Assembly: GCA_025201865.1 (NCBI GenBank)
Contig: MU602693.1
Location: 1 to 12,933 of the forward strand
Reading direction: 5' to 3'
Source of the DNA: Ramicandelaber brevisporus
Taxonomy: Eukaryota; Kickxellomycota; Ramicandelaberales; Ramicandelaberaceae
DNA: 12,933 nucleotides
Of the stretch, positions 1-6,652 are shown piece by piece; position 1 is the first letter of the stretch, and each line of letters opens with the position of its first letter. The notes below the pieces were generated by a model that was not told where the DNA came from, made no database searches, and was given only the letters and a program-made list of their open reading frames with translations. The position numbers and the translations under genes are program-made.

Positions 1-233
1 AGGAAGGCAATGGAGCCGGTGAAGTACGAGAGGAACTTGAGGAATGGGTTGGTCTTCTTCTCTGGCAGCTCGTTGCGGCCGAACTGCTCCAAGCGGCGCA
101 TAGCTTCATCGGTGCTCAGACCAGTGGTGTGGTCGGTGTGAAGCAGCTCCTCGAGCTCTGCTGGGATCTTGTCCTCAACCTCCTGGTGCTCGTGATCCTC
201 AATTTCCACAGGCTTCTTCTCAGATGAAGACAT
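1..233 (-). CDS. PMA1: Plasma-membrane H+-ATPase (P-type, PMA1-like), N-terminal fragment
   Basis: The ATG is at 233-231, and the frame stays open to the window edge (77 codons plus 2 nt), so only the cytosolic N-terminus is present. The product would pump protons out across the plasma membrane by ATP hydrolysis and energise nutrient uptake. Residues 1-24 are hydrophilic and acidic. Residues 25-65 match the cation-ATPase N-terminal domain: a leucine-rich start, GLSTDEAMRRL at 39-49, then FGRNELPEKK at 51-60. Residues 63-77 (NPFLKFLSYFTGSIA-type) lead into the first membrane segment. The GL-x-x-x-EA-x-x-RL-x-x-FG-x-NELPEKK pattern is typical of type IIIA proton pumps. Codons are strongly biased to C/G endings (AAG, CTC, ACC), as expected of a highly expressed gene. 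The catalytic DKTGT region lies outside the window, so the H+ specificity rests on N-terminal resemblance. Another type IIIA pump is possible but less likely. Confidence 0.85.
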   Translation of the reverse strand, partial: MSSSEKKPVEIEDHEHQEVEDKIPAELEELLHTDHTTGLSTDEAMRRLEQFGRNELPEKKTNPFLKFLSYFTGSIAF

Positions 234-407
234 TGGTGTTGCTGTGGAATTGGATGTTTGGCGTTTGACGGTGTGTGGATGTTAGTCAAAGTAAAAAAAG
301 AACAAAACACAAAAAGTGAAGAGCGAGAACAGGTGGGAGAAGGATATCAGGATGGATAAGCACGCAGCACTGAGGACGAAAATGTAAACAGACGGAAGTG
401 ACCCAGT

Positions 408-415
408 TTATATAT
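408..415 (-). promoter_or_regulatory. TATA box of the H+-ATPase gene
   Basis: On the minus strand the sequence reads TATATAAA, about 175 nt upstream of the H+-ATPase ATG. It is followed toward the gene by CT-rich stretches (roughly 245-355 on the minus strand), as is common in strongly expressed fungal promoters. Transcription start and 5' UTR length (about 150 nt) are inferred. A CTAAC-like branch motif and a CACAG just before the ATG leave a 5' UTR intron possible, but no convincing donor was seen. Confidence 0.55.
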
Positions 416-417
416 CC

Positions 418-560
418 GAGTGTGTCGTGTGTGTGCGAGCTGGAACAAAAAGAGAGAGAGTGTGTGTGTGCGAGAGCAAAGAGTGTGTGCGAGCCTTTGC
501 GTGTGTGAGTGTGTGTCTGAATGTGTGTCTGAATGTGTGTGTGTGTGTGAATGTCTGTAT
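418..560. repeat. GT/CA-rich simple-repeat tract upstream of the H+-ATPase TATA box
   Basis: The plus strand carries interrupted GTGTGT runs, with a locally repeated GAATGTGTGTCT unit around 510-555 and a pure GT run near 535-548. Reading frames through the tract give only Cys/Val/Ser or His/Thr repeats, which are microsatellite artefacts. The tract begins immediately upstream of the H+-ATPase TATA box. Alternating purine-pyrimidine DNA can adopt Z-form or vary in length. Any regulatory role is inference. Confidence 0.8.
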
Positions 561-1333
561 CGGTGCGAAATGATGTGTTACGTGGTTGTACGAGAACAAT
601 CGGAGTTATTGTTTGCCGTAATGTGTACGTGTCTGCGCGACAGCCTCTATCAGCTGGTAGAAAGTTACCAACAACCACTAACGACTGCTGCCAAAGCACC
701 AAGGCAGAGAGGCTTGATGGTGTATTTTATAACGAGGCTTGATGACACAAGGAAGCAACACAGAGAGAAAAAAAAGCGTAAGCGAAAGATGGCTGTAAAA
801 GGTGACGAACAACCAATTATGCGCAAAGAGGAGGGAACGGGGATGTGGATGTGGGTGTAAAAAGCAGTTGCAAAGAAGAAGAAGAATGAAAATGAAAAAT
901 GAAAAAGTAATGATGAGAAGGGAGGGGAGGACAAGAGCCAGAGTATGATTTTTGTGCGTCTTTATACTTGCATTCGCAATTTATGTCTTTGGGAAAAAGA
1001 GAAGCTGCTGCTTCCGCTGTCGCCGCCGCCGGATGTAGGTATACGGAAATGGGGGAGCGATGGTAGCTCGCAAAATGAAAAACTACGGAACAAACGTCAC
1101 TGAATGTAGCGCTTGGGGCATCTCTATTCAGCCCCTCTCTGATACCCGAGGCGCATGACCGCACCCACAACAGCAGCAGCAAAAAAAGAAAGTGACACCT
1201 GCGCTGGCCAATGCGCACCAAAAAAACAAAGCAAAACATTCTTGAAAGTGTGGCGATCCACAATGCCGACGGGAATACTGGTATATTTTCCGTGCCAACC
1301 AAAGGGGAGTCAGTAATTGCGAGAATGAGCCAG

Positions 1334-1362
1334 CGAGTGAGCGAGTGAGTGAGTGGGGGGGG
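1334..1362. repeat. GAGT/GCGAGT simple repeat ending in a G-run
   Basis: Tandem GAGTGAGC/GAGTGAGT units end in a run of eight G. An A-rich stretch with AAAGC/AAAAC units follows at 1373-1401. The strand asymmetry (purine-rich on plus) is notable, but there is no coding potential. Confidence 0.6.
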
Positions 1363-2229
1363 CAGCACACACTAAAAAAAAAAACAAAGCAAAGCAAAAC
1401 AAGCCATCGATTACTGGAGGATGACATATCGATACGTCCTCTTGAGCTGAACAATGGCAGCACGCACACTTACACGCCATTGTGCAACCGTTTCAGATAG
1501 CTGTTTGCGCTATGATATCACTGACCATCTCTCTATTGTTGTTTTTTTTCGGCGGATCCGGACGGTCAGTGCCGGTTGTATTGGCCAACTTGATGATAAC
1601 TATCTTCCGCATCCGTATCAGTGTTTGATGCATTTGTGTTAATCAATCACAATTCGTAATGGTCACTCACTCACTTCACTTCACTTTAGGCAAAAAAATC
1701 AAAGTTGTAAAGTTAAAAAAAAAAACAAAGCAGAGCACATGTAGTCATAAATTTTAAAAAAGGCAATCGCAGCATGAGGTTCTCTTCCTCTAGCTATTTT
1801 AGGCAAGTGCGGGGGAAGAAGTGAGAGAACGGCGTCACGAAACGAGTTGTTGCCTCGTTGTTGTTCTGTAATCCGTGTTCAGCGTGGTTCTTGATGTGGA
1901 TGCTGGCGGATACATGCTTGTGTCCCAAGAGTAGTCATGAACAAAATCGTCTTGTTCGATCTGGTACGAACTGCTTCTCGTTTCAACCATTTGGATGCCG
2001 AACGCCGTTTCGTTGATCTGATTTTTATTTAGAATTGCAAAAAAAAGTTACTGTACGCGTCGAAGCAAAAAGTAGGAAGGTATGTACAAGAAGCAGGAAC
2101 TGGCGGTAAGAGGCAGCGTGCAGCCACACTAGCGAATGAAGAGCAAAAACAAAAAGAGGCGAAGGAAAAGTGCGAGGCACGCACTGCTTTTTGGATATGA
2201 GTTGATATCTCTTTTGGTGTTTTGATGTG

Positions 2230-2291
2230 TTTTTTTTGGGGGGGGGGAAGGAGGAGGAAGAGAAGTGCGTATGTGTATGTGTGTGTGTGTG
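2230..2291. repeat. T8G10 homopolymer junction followed by purine and GT repeats
   Basis: Eight T are followed directly by ten G, then a GGA-rich purine stretch, then ATGTGT repeats to about 2291. Such tracts are prone to slippage and sequencing error, so the exact lengths should be treated with caution. Confidence 0.7.
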
Positions 2292-2391
2292 CAAGGAAAC
2301 GAGAGGCAGAGGCGAGAAGCTAGTTCAACTTGTATCGCGCCATGCAAGCTGTTGACTGTTGACGTTGCTCTCGTTTTCCCTGATGTTCGTC

Positions 2392-2500
2392 GTGTTGTTG
2401 CTGTTGTTGTTGTTGCTGTTGTTGTTGCCACAGTCAAGTGACAGACTGTTGATACCACTACTGTTGCTACTACTGCTGCTGCTACTGCTACTGCCACTGT
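2392..2500. repeat. CTG/TTG trinucleotide repeat tracts
   Basis: Two blocks (2392-2428 and 2447-2500) consist of TTG/CTG and CTA/CTG triplets on the plus strand. They yield poly-Leu on the plus strand and poly-Asn/Ser or Ala/Thr on the minus strand in all frames. Because long frames appear in several registers at once, they are repeat artefacts. They lie about 360-470 nt upstream of the AAA gene's TATA box. Confidence 0.75.
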
Positions 2501-2861
2501 TATTCGTTGAACCTCCTTTAAGCAGGGGTGAGTCATTCCATTCCCAGCAATGTGCTATCAGATTGGCTAGAGGACCGTGGGTGTAAATTGCAATTAACGA
2601 TGTTGCCAGATCAGCGAATGTGAGAAACGCCACTTGTATTCTACTCTTGAGAATCAGCCACTGTTCTCGCTTTAAACAAGCTCTCATTTAAAACGACAGC
2701 TTATTTTCTATACTTTTGCTTTTTACTGCTGTCTTTGCTGCGGCAGATACACAGATACACCGTTCACTGTGGTACCCAGGTCAATAGAGTTCGGTGAATA
2801 GAATACAGCTGCCGAAGCCTCGTTCTTTCCGCAGCAGTCGGCCTGAGAAGTGAGTGAGCTG

Positions 2862-2869
2862 TATAAATA
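2862..2869 (+). promoter_or_regulatory. TATA box of the BCS1-like AAA ATPase gene
   Basis: TATAAATA lies about 220 nt upstream of the ATG at 3084. Downstream is a CT-rich leader (about 2940-3000), then an A-rich stretch and a second CT-rich stretch ending just before AAGATGACC. An inferred start near 2895 gives a leader of about 190 nt. Confidence 0.55.
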
Positions 2870-3083
2870 TCTGGGAAGCGTGGCTGGGGGTTAGCTCCTC
2901 TTCTGCGGAAGAAACAGCCAACTCGTCGCCAACCGCTGTCTGTCTACTCGCCTTCTTTCTTTCATCTTCTTTCCCAAACAGCCGCCGCAGCCTCTTCCAC
3001 TTTCCACTTCATTTGCAAACAAAAAATAACAGCAAAAGACAACAAAAGGCGACGAGCATCACCTTCCTCCTCCCTTCTCCAAG

Positions 3084-5789
3084 ATGACCACGATTGAGTC
3101 TGGTAGCAACGGTTGCAGTTGCTGCCGAGATGGTGCTCACCATTCCCACCAGCACGACTCAACTGCCGATCAGTCTCAGCTTCCAAAGCACGACATTAAG
3201 AGCGAGATGCTGGGCACAGTTCGCGGGCTTGCTCAGCGTAGTCTTCAGCCATTCTGGAACTCTGTGAGTGCATCGCAGTTTCATATTGTGCTGATGGATT
3301 TGATTCCAGTGAGACTATCCAAGCTGGGACTACAGACTGGAAACTACCCTTTGGACATTCGGATTGTGTCAGTAATTGCAACATTGACCATGTCGGCACT
3401 GAATGCACTGTCTGCTGTTATGTGGTATGTATGGGATTGGCTGACAACTCCAAAGAAGCAGCCACTGTTTGAAGTGTCATCGAATGCAAGTGATGATGGA
3501 TCAGCGCAACCAAAAGATATTCAACCAACGTTTATGGCAAAGGTTAAAATGGCTGCAGCTGCAACGGTTGGATGGAAAGTAGCTGTTGACAGCAAAGATT
3601 CAAAGAAGAAGAAGAATAAGCAGAAGAAGAGTAAGAAAATGGACATTGTTGATGAAAAGACAATCAAGAGTGAACAACAACCACTACTAACACCAGAGCA
3701 GCAGCAACAGCAGCAACAGCAGAACAAGCAACATAAACAGACACAGACACAGCAAAACTTGATGCACAAGATTGGAGTGGCAGTTCAACACATGTCAACT
3801 GGCAATATTGATAATAATTTAGCTACATCGCAAGTTCATGAAAGCTTAACATGGTTGATTACAAACTCAGTGATGAAGTTAAATTATGGCAAGTTTACAT
3901 TAATATCTGAAAATGAGTACTATGATATGAACCAGGGAAGAGCTCCACGGTTTGATTTAATTCCCGATGTGGGCAGTGCACCAATTGAACTGCAGCCAAT
4001 TGATGATCCACGCGAGTTCTTGTTGGACAATTTGCGATCCAAAGCTGCAGCTGCACTTGAGAATGAGGATGTGGATGCTACAGCATTGACAGAGCAGTTT
4101 GTGACATCAACAAAAGAGTCTGCACAGGTTGCTACCAATCGCAGAGACATTATTGCAAAAGAGGCTACAACGAATGCAAAGAAGCCATTTATAGTTCATT
4201 TCAGAGAAGGCACGGATATTAAAGTCAATTACGATGATGACGGCGGTGGATGCATGTGCTCAGAGTGCAGAGGAGATAATGATGAAGAAGAAGACACTTC
4301 CCGTAACATTGCATCTCGTCCAACCTATCTTGTTGAGACTAGCCGTGGAGATGATCGCACAGTTGGCGATGTTCAGCAGTTTTTGCACAATGTGGTTCAG
4401 GCAAACAAGTATTCAAACAGATATGATATGCGCCGTAGAGTTTATTATTTCAAGCAGTACACATGGACCGATACTGACGGAAATTGGCAAACTATTCGTT
4501 ATCTCGATGACACCAATGGTGGTTTGGATTCAGTTGCACTTGATCGAGAGCAAGAACACGTACTTAAAGAAGACTTGGAGAATTTTGAAAATGACCGAGA
4601 CTTTTATCTGAGAAACGGTCTTCCTTACCGAAGAGCTTATTTGCTGCACGGCAGACCAGGTTGCGGCAAGACTTCACTCGCAAATGCATTGGCCAATCAC
4701 TTGAAGAGACTGGTGTTTGTATTGAATCTGAGACAGATTAACTCATCTGTATTGTTCAAAAGGGCAATGGAGCGGATTGCGTGGGACTGTGGAATTCAGA
4801 AGAGAAAGCCAATCATTGTGTTTGAAGATGTTGATACTCATGTTGACGCAATCTGTGTTGGAAATGAAACAGAGGATATCTTTGAAATGTTCCTGGCTGA
4901 TTTAATGTTAATGCACGAACAAAATGATGACAATGATAATGATGACAATGATAACGATGACGGTGATGATGATGACGATTATAAACGCAGAGAGGATGGA
5001 TCGCTTCCATGGGGTTCGTGGGATGAAGAAATGTATGCCGAAGAAGAAAACGATGAAGAAGATGGCACTGGAGCAGTATTAATGTCAGAAATGCTGAACG
5101 CTGAAGAAGGCGATGGTGATGGCATGAGTCCAGGTGGTGGAAGTGGAGGAGGAATTAACGGAATTGGACCAGTTAGACCCAAGGAACTCCAGCCAATCAC
5201 GTTTGCAGACTTTGTGGCTACAATTGAAGGAATGGGAGTGCCTTCGGGCTCAATCTTCATTTTGACTACGAATCATCCGGAGAAGCTAAATCCAGCTCTG
5301 TTCCAAGATGGTCGAATTGATTTGTCACTTGGATTAGGCTACTGCACTCATTATCAAATATCTCACATGTATGGATTCGTGATTGGTGCAACCCACATTG
5401 TTAATGAAGAAATAACCGAGCGTGAATCCGCTTTGAAGAGAGATTTGAAGCTGGCAAAGAAGCAGGTTCACAGCAAGTTTAAGCGAGTGCTGAACAATCC
5501 AAACATTTCAGCGCGTGAAAAGATAAGACGAGAAATGCAGCGAGACCAAATGGTTCAGATCAGACTTGACTTGATTAGAAAAAGATATAATGATGATGTA
5601 TTGCGCGGCAGAAAATCAATCAAGCTCCATCAAATGCCGAAAGAAATGTACAATGAAATGGTTGATACTATTCCAGAGTATGTCATTGCACCTTGCAAAG
5701 CCATGCAGGTCATGCTTGCAAATAGACACACTCCAGATCGAATCATTCCCGAACTTGCCAAGCTCGTTCCTCGCCAAAAAACAAAGTAA
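3084..5789 (+). CDS. BCS1-type AAA ATPase, expanded (901 residues)
   Basis: The AAA core is canonical for the BCS1 family. A BCS1_N-like domain (about 252-300 and 367-480) leads into a conserved block, LDSVALD at 481-487 and the PYRR-x-YLLHG segment at 514-523. Walker A is GRPGCGKT at 523-530. Walker B is IIVFED at 577-582, with ED instead of DE as in BCS1. Sensor 1 is TTN at 728-730, with the arginine-finger GR at 743-744 and the GYC segment at 752-754. Residues 91-119 form the only clear membrane-spanning stretch. They are followed by a Lys-rich region (165-186), resembling the TM-plus-basic internal mitochondrial signal of Bcs1. Yeast Bcs1, roughly half this length, translocates the Rieske protein across the mitochondrial inner membrane. 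The extra length here is Q-rich, Lys-rich and acidic insertion, so an orthologous role is uncertain and a paralogue is more likely. The N-terminus is Cys/His-rich (11-24), and CMCSEC occurs at 390-395. Codons are more AT-rich than in AGM1. The start has AAG before the ATG. Confidence 0.88.
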   Translation: MTTIESGSNGCSCCRDGAHHSHQHDSTADQSQLPKHDIKSEMLGTVRGLAQRSLQPFWNSVSASQFHIVLMDLIPVRLSKLGLQTGNYPLDIRIVSVIATLTMSALNALSAVMWYVWDWLTTPKKQPLFEVSSNASDDGSAQPKDIQPTFMAKVKMAAAATVGWKVAVDSKDSKKKKNKQKKSKKMDIVDEKTIKSEQQPLLTPEQQQQQQQQNKQHKQTQTQQNLMHKIGVAVQHMSTGNIDNNLATSQVHESLTWLITNSVMKLNYGKFTLISENEYYDMNQGRAPRFDLIPDVGSAPIELQPIDDPREFLLDNLRSKAAAALENEDVDATALTEQFVTSTKESAQVATNRRDIIAKEATTNAKKPFIVHFREGTDIKVNYDDDGGGCMCSECRGDNDEEEDTSRNIASRPTYLVETSRGDDRTVGDVQQFLHNVVQANKYSNRYDMRRRVYYFKQYTWTDTDGNWQTIRYLDDTNGGLDSVALDREQEHVLKEDLENFENDRDFYLRNGLPYRRAYLLHGRPGCGKTSLANALANHLKRLVFVLNLRQINSSVLFKRAMERIAWDCGIQKRKPIIVFEDVDTHVDAICVGNETEDIFEMFLADLMLMHEQNDDNDNDDNDNDDGDDDDDYKRREDGSLPWGSWDEEMYAEEENDEEDGTGAVLMSEMLNAEEGDGDGMSPGGGSGGGINGIGPVRPKELQPITFADFVATIEGMGVPSGSIFILTTNHPEKLNPALFQDGRIDLSLGLGYCTHYQISHMYGFVIGATHIVNEEITERESALKRDLKLAKKQVHSKFKRVLNNPNISAREKIRREMQRDQMVQIRLDLIRKRYNDDVLRGRKSIKLHQMPKEMYNEMVDTIPEYVIAPCKAMQVMLANRHTPDRIIPELAKLVPRQKTK
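3699..3722 (+). repeat. CAG/CAA repeat encoding eight Gln
   Basis: Mixed CAG/CAA codons encode residues 206-213 of the AAA ATPase. The segment lies in a Q/K/T-rich linker (about 198-226) between the Lys-rich region and the BCS1_N-like domain. Codon mixing suggests selection for glutamine or an old, interrupted repeat. Confidence 0.85.
4923..4979 (+). repeat. GAT/AAT/GAC repeat encoding an Asp/Asn tract inside the AAA domain
   Basis: Residues 614-632 of the AAA protein are almost entirely Asp and Asn. They begin a roughly 90-residue insertion (611-700) rich in D, E and G, placed between the helix after Walker B and the segment leading to sensor 1. The AAA fold resumes near residue 705 (TFADFVATIEGMGVPSG), so the insertion appears to be a surface loop rather than a disruption. 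Confidence 0.85.
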
Positions 5790-5886
5790 AGTAAAGTGAA
5801 TTAAATCTTTTTTATCTTTGTCTTTCTATTTTTGTTTTTTCAATTTGCGATTGTATTTATAGTTATAGTTATAGTCATACTTATAG
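5790..5886. terminator. Short convergent 3' region between the AAA ATPase and Abitram genes
   Basis: Only 97 bp separate the two stop codons. On plus, an ATTAAA-like signal near 5801-5806 and T-rich stretches follow the AAA stop. On minus, an ATAAAT-like sequence lies about 30 nt past the Abitram stop. The two 3' UTRs must be very short or must overlap. Confidence 0.45.
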
Positions 5887-5892
5887 TTATAC
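5857..5892. repeat. Six tandem hexamers (TTATAG type) spanning the Abitram stop codon
   Basis: On plus, the units are TTATAG x3, TCATAC, TTATAG and TTATAC, a 36-bp array. On minus, the array starts with the last sense codon (GTA) and the TAA stop of the Abitram gene. Every second codon after that is again a stop in the same frame. Confidence 0.9.
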
Positions 5893-6528
5893 TTGTTCGT
5901 CTAATTGATATTTCGAAAGTAAATTGGATGTAGCCTTTGAGGGATCTTTAGCCTTTGGTCTCAAAATTGCAACAAATCCAGTTCCATAGGAATCGTCCAT
6001 TAATAACCGAGGATTCTTTACCAATCTCTCGTTGAACTCAATCAGCTGTCCATTGATACATGCTGGCACTTTCAGCTCGATCACTGTCTTATCATTAACA
6101 CCACCACCATCACCACTACCTTCTTCCTTTTCCTCCTCCCTTCCATTGATGATTCCCTGTTGATGAATCTGGATTGTGCATAATGCATCCTGCGGTCTAA
6201 ATCCAGCTGCATCCTTCTTCTTCTTTCCTGATGCCTTTAGTCCGTTTTTGAGTGATCCCGCCAATACCAACCGCACATCAACATTGCTACTGGCATCGCT
6301 AATGTCCATACTGAATGATGGAGGAAGCCGCTCGAGTCCAATTACGCATAGTCCATTGTTTGCCTGCCGAACAAAGAACACCGCCTGCGACTGTTCATCG
6401 ACAAAGAATCGAGTCTCAAAATACCGCTCAAGATACAACGCTGGGCTCTCGTTCCAGCCAGCGATCACCGGTGCATACTCTTCCACGTTAAAGTCGTGCG
6501 CTGCTGCTTCGTAGTATGCTGTCGTCAT
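5887..6528 (-). CDS. Abitram (FAM206/Simiate) family protein
   Basis: This 213-residue protein matches the Abitram family, a single-hybrid/GcvH-like fold described in animals as an actin-binding transcription modulator. Its role in fungi is unknown. Diagnostic blocks appear in family order. YLERYF is at 32-37 and GLCVIGL at 59-65. DALCTIQIH at 114-122 is followed by VPACINGQLIEFNERL at 154-169, and GTGFVAILRPK is at 182-192. The tail, SNLLSKYQLDE (201-211), is also family-like. It is somewhat longer than animal members because of a Lys cluster (102-105) and an E/G-rich insertion (129-145). The ATG is chosen because an in-frame TGA lies 21 nt upstream and conserved sequence starts only after residue 30. 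It lies head-to-tail 124 bp behind AGM1 and convergent with the AAA gene, and its stop lies in a hexamer repeat. Identification is by motif recognition, with no search run. Confidence 0.82.
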   Translation of the reverse strand: MTTAYYEAAAHDFNVEEYAPVIAGWNESPALYLERYFETRFFVDEQSQAVFFVRQANNGLCVIGLERLPPSFSMDISDASSNVDVRLVLAGSLKNGLKASGKKKKDAAGFRPQDALCTIQIHQQGIINGREEEKEEGSGDGGGVNDKTVIELKVPACINGQLIEFNERLVKNPRLLMDDSYGTGFVAILRPKAKDPSKATSNLLSKYQLDEQV

Positions 6529-6558
6529 CTCGGCTGGCGATCCGTTTCAACAGTATAA

Positions 6559-6646
6559 CTAAAAATAAAAAAAACGAGTGAGATAATTGATTCAATAAAA
6601 GAAAAAGAGGAGAAAAGAAGTGAAGTGAAGAGAAAGGGAAACTCAC
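6559..6646 (-). other. Candidate 88-nt UTR intron between AGM1 and Abitram coding regions
   Basis: On the minus strand, GTGAGT (6646-6641) begins 6 nt after the AGM1 stop codon. A TCTCACT branch-like sequence lies about 20 nt before a pyrimidine-rich TTTTTAG acceptor ending at 6559. The Abitram ATG follows 30 nt later. Donor, branch, tract and acceptor are all well formed for a fungal intron. It could be an Abitram 5' UTR intron (with the transcript starting inside AGM1), an AGM1 3' UTR intron, or part of a dicistronic RNA. Joining the flanks does not fuse the two proteins, because the AGM1 stop precedes the donor and a TGA follows the acceptor in the Abitram frame. Confidence 0.55.
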
Positions 6647-6652
6647 ATCAAC

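Larger units (their letters stand above)
234..3083. other. Long divergent intergenic region, no supported gene
   Basis: This 2.85 kb region separates the minus-strand H+-ATPase from the plus-strand AAA ATPase. Open frames here are short, or consist of translated simple repeats (His-Thr, Ser-Asn, Leu, Val-Cys), so none is called. It contains the GT tract at 418-560, GAGT/GCGAGT repeats ending in G8 at about 1334-1362, CACTT repeats at about 1663-1687, T8G10 at 2230-2247 followed by ATGTGT repeats to 2291, and CTG/TTG tracts at 2392-2500. ATTGG/CCAAT pentamers occur (for example at about 1205-1210 and 2561-2565). A TATCGATA palindrome lies at 1427-1434, near another ATCGAT at about 1406. No tRNA-like T-loop and stem combination was found on reading. 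A multi-exon gene or a noncoding RNA cannot be excluded without transcript data. Confidence 0.6.

Noticed and set aside
286-702. His/Thr-rich minus-strand frame and Cys/Val-rich plus-strand frames over the GT tract
   Set aside because: They are translations of a microsatellite on both strands and overlap the H+-ATPase promoter.
817-1368. 183-codon minus-strand frame
   Set aside because: It is Ser/Phe/Leu-rich sequence from A/G-rich DNA, with no domain and no supportive promoter or codon bias.
1403-1434. Paired ATCGAT / TATCGATA palindromes as an operator
   Set aside because: Two short palindromes 20 bp apart are easily chance. The TATCGATA match to a known insect element has no meaning established in fungi.
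1454-1642. 62-codon plus-strand frame
   Set aside because: It is short, has no recognised similarity or promoter, and is within chance expectation for this region.
1950-1990. GTTCGATCTGG suggestive of a tRNA T-loop
   Set aside because: No matching T-stem, anticodon arm or acceptor stem could be built around it on either strand.
2129-2687. Overlapping minus-strand frames of 120-135 codons, and a plus-strand Leu-rich frame
   Set aside because: All are open only because they cross CTG/TTG and CA repeats, and several registers are open at once. They encode homopolymer-like Ser/Asn, Val/Ala/Thr or Leu tracts with no domain.
2854-3087. Possible upstream reading frame overlapping the AAA ATPase start
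   Set aside because: The frame begins with GTG rather than ATG and starts upstream of the TATA box, so it is unlikely to be transcribed or translated as a leader peptide.
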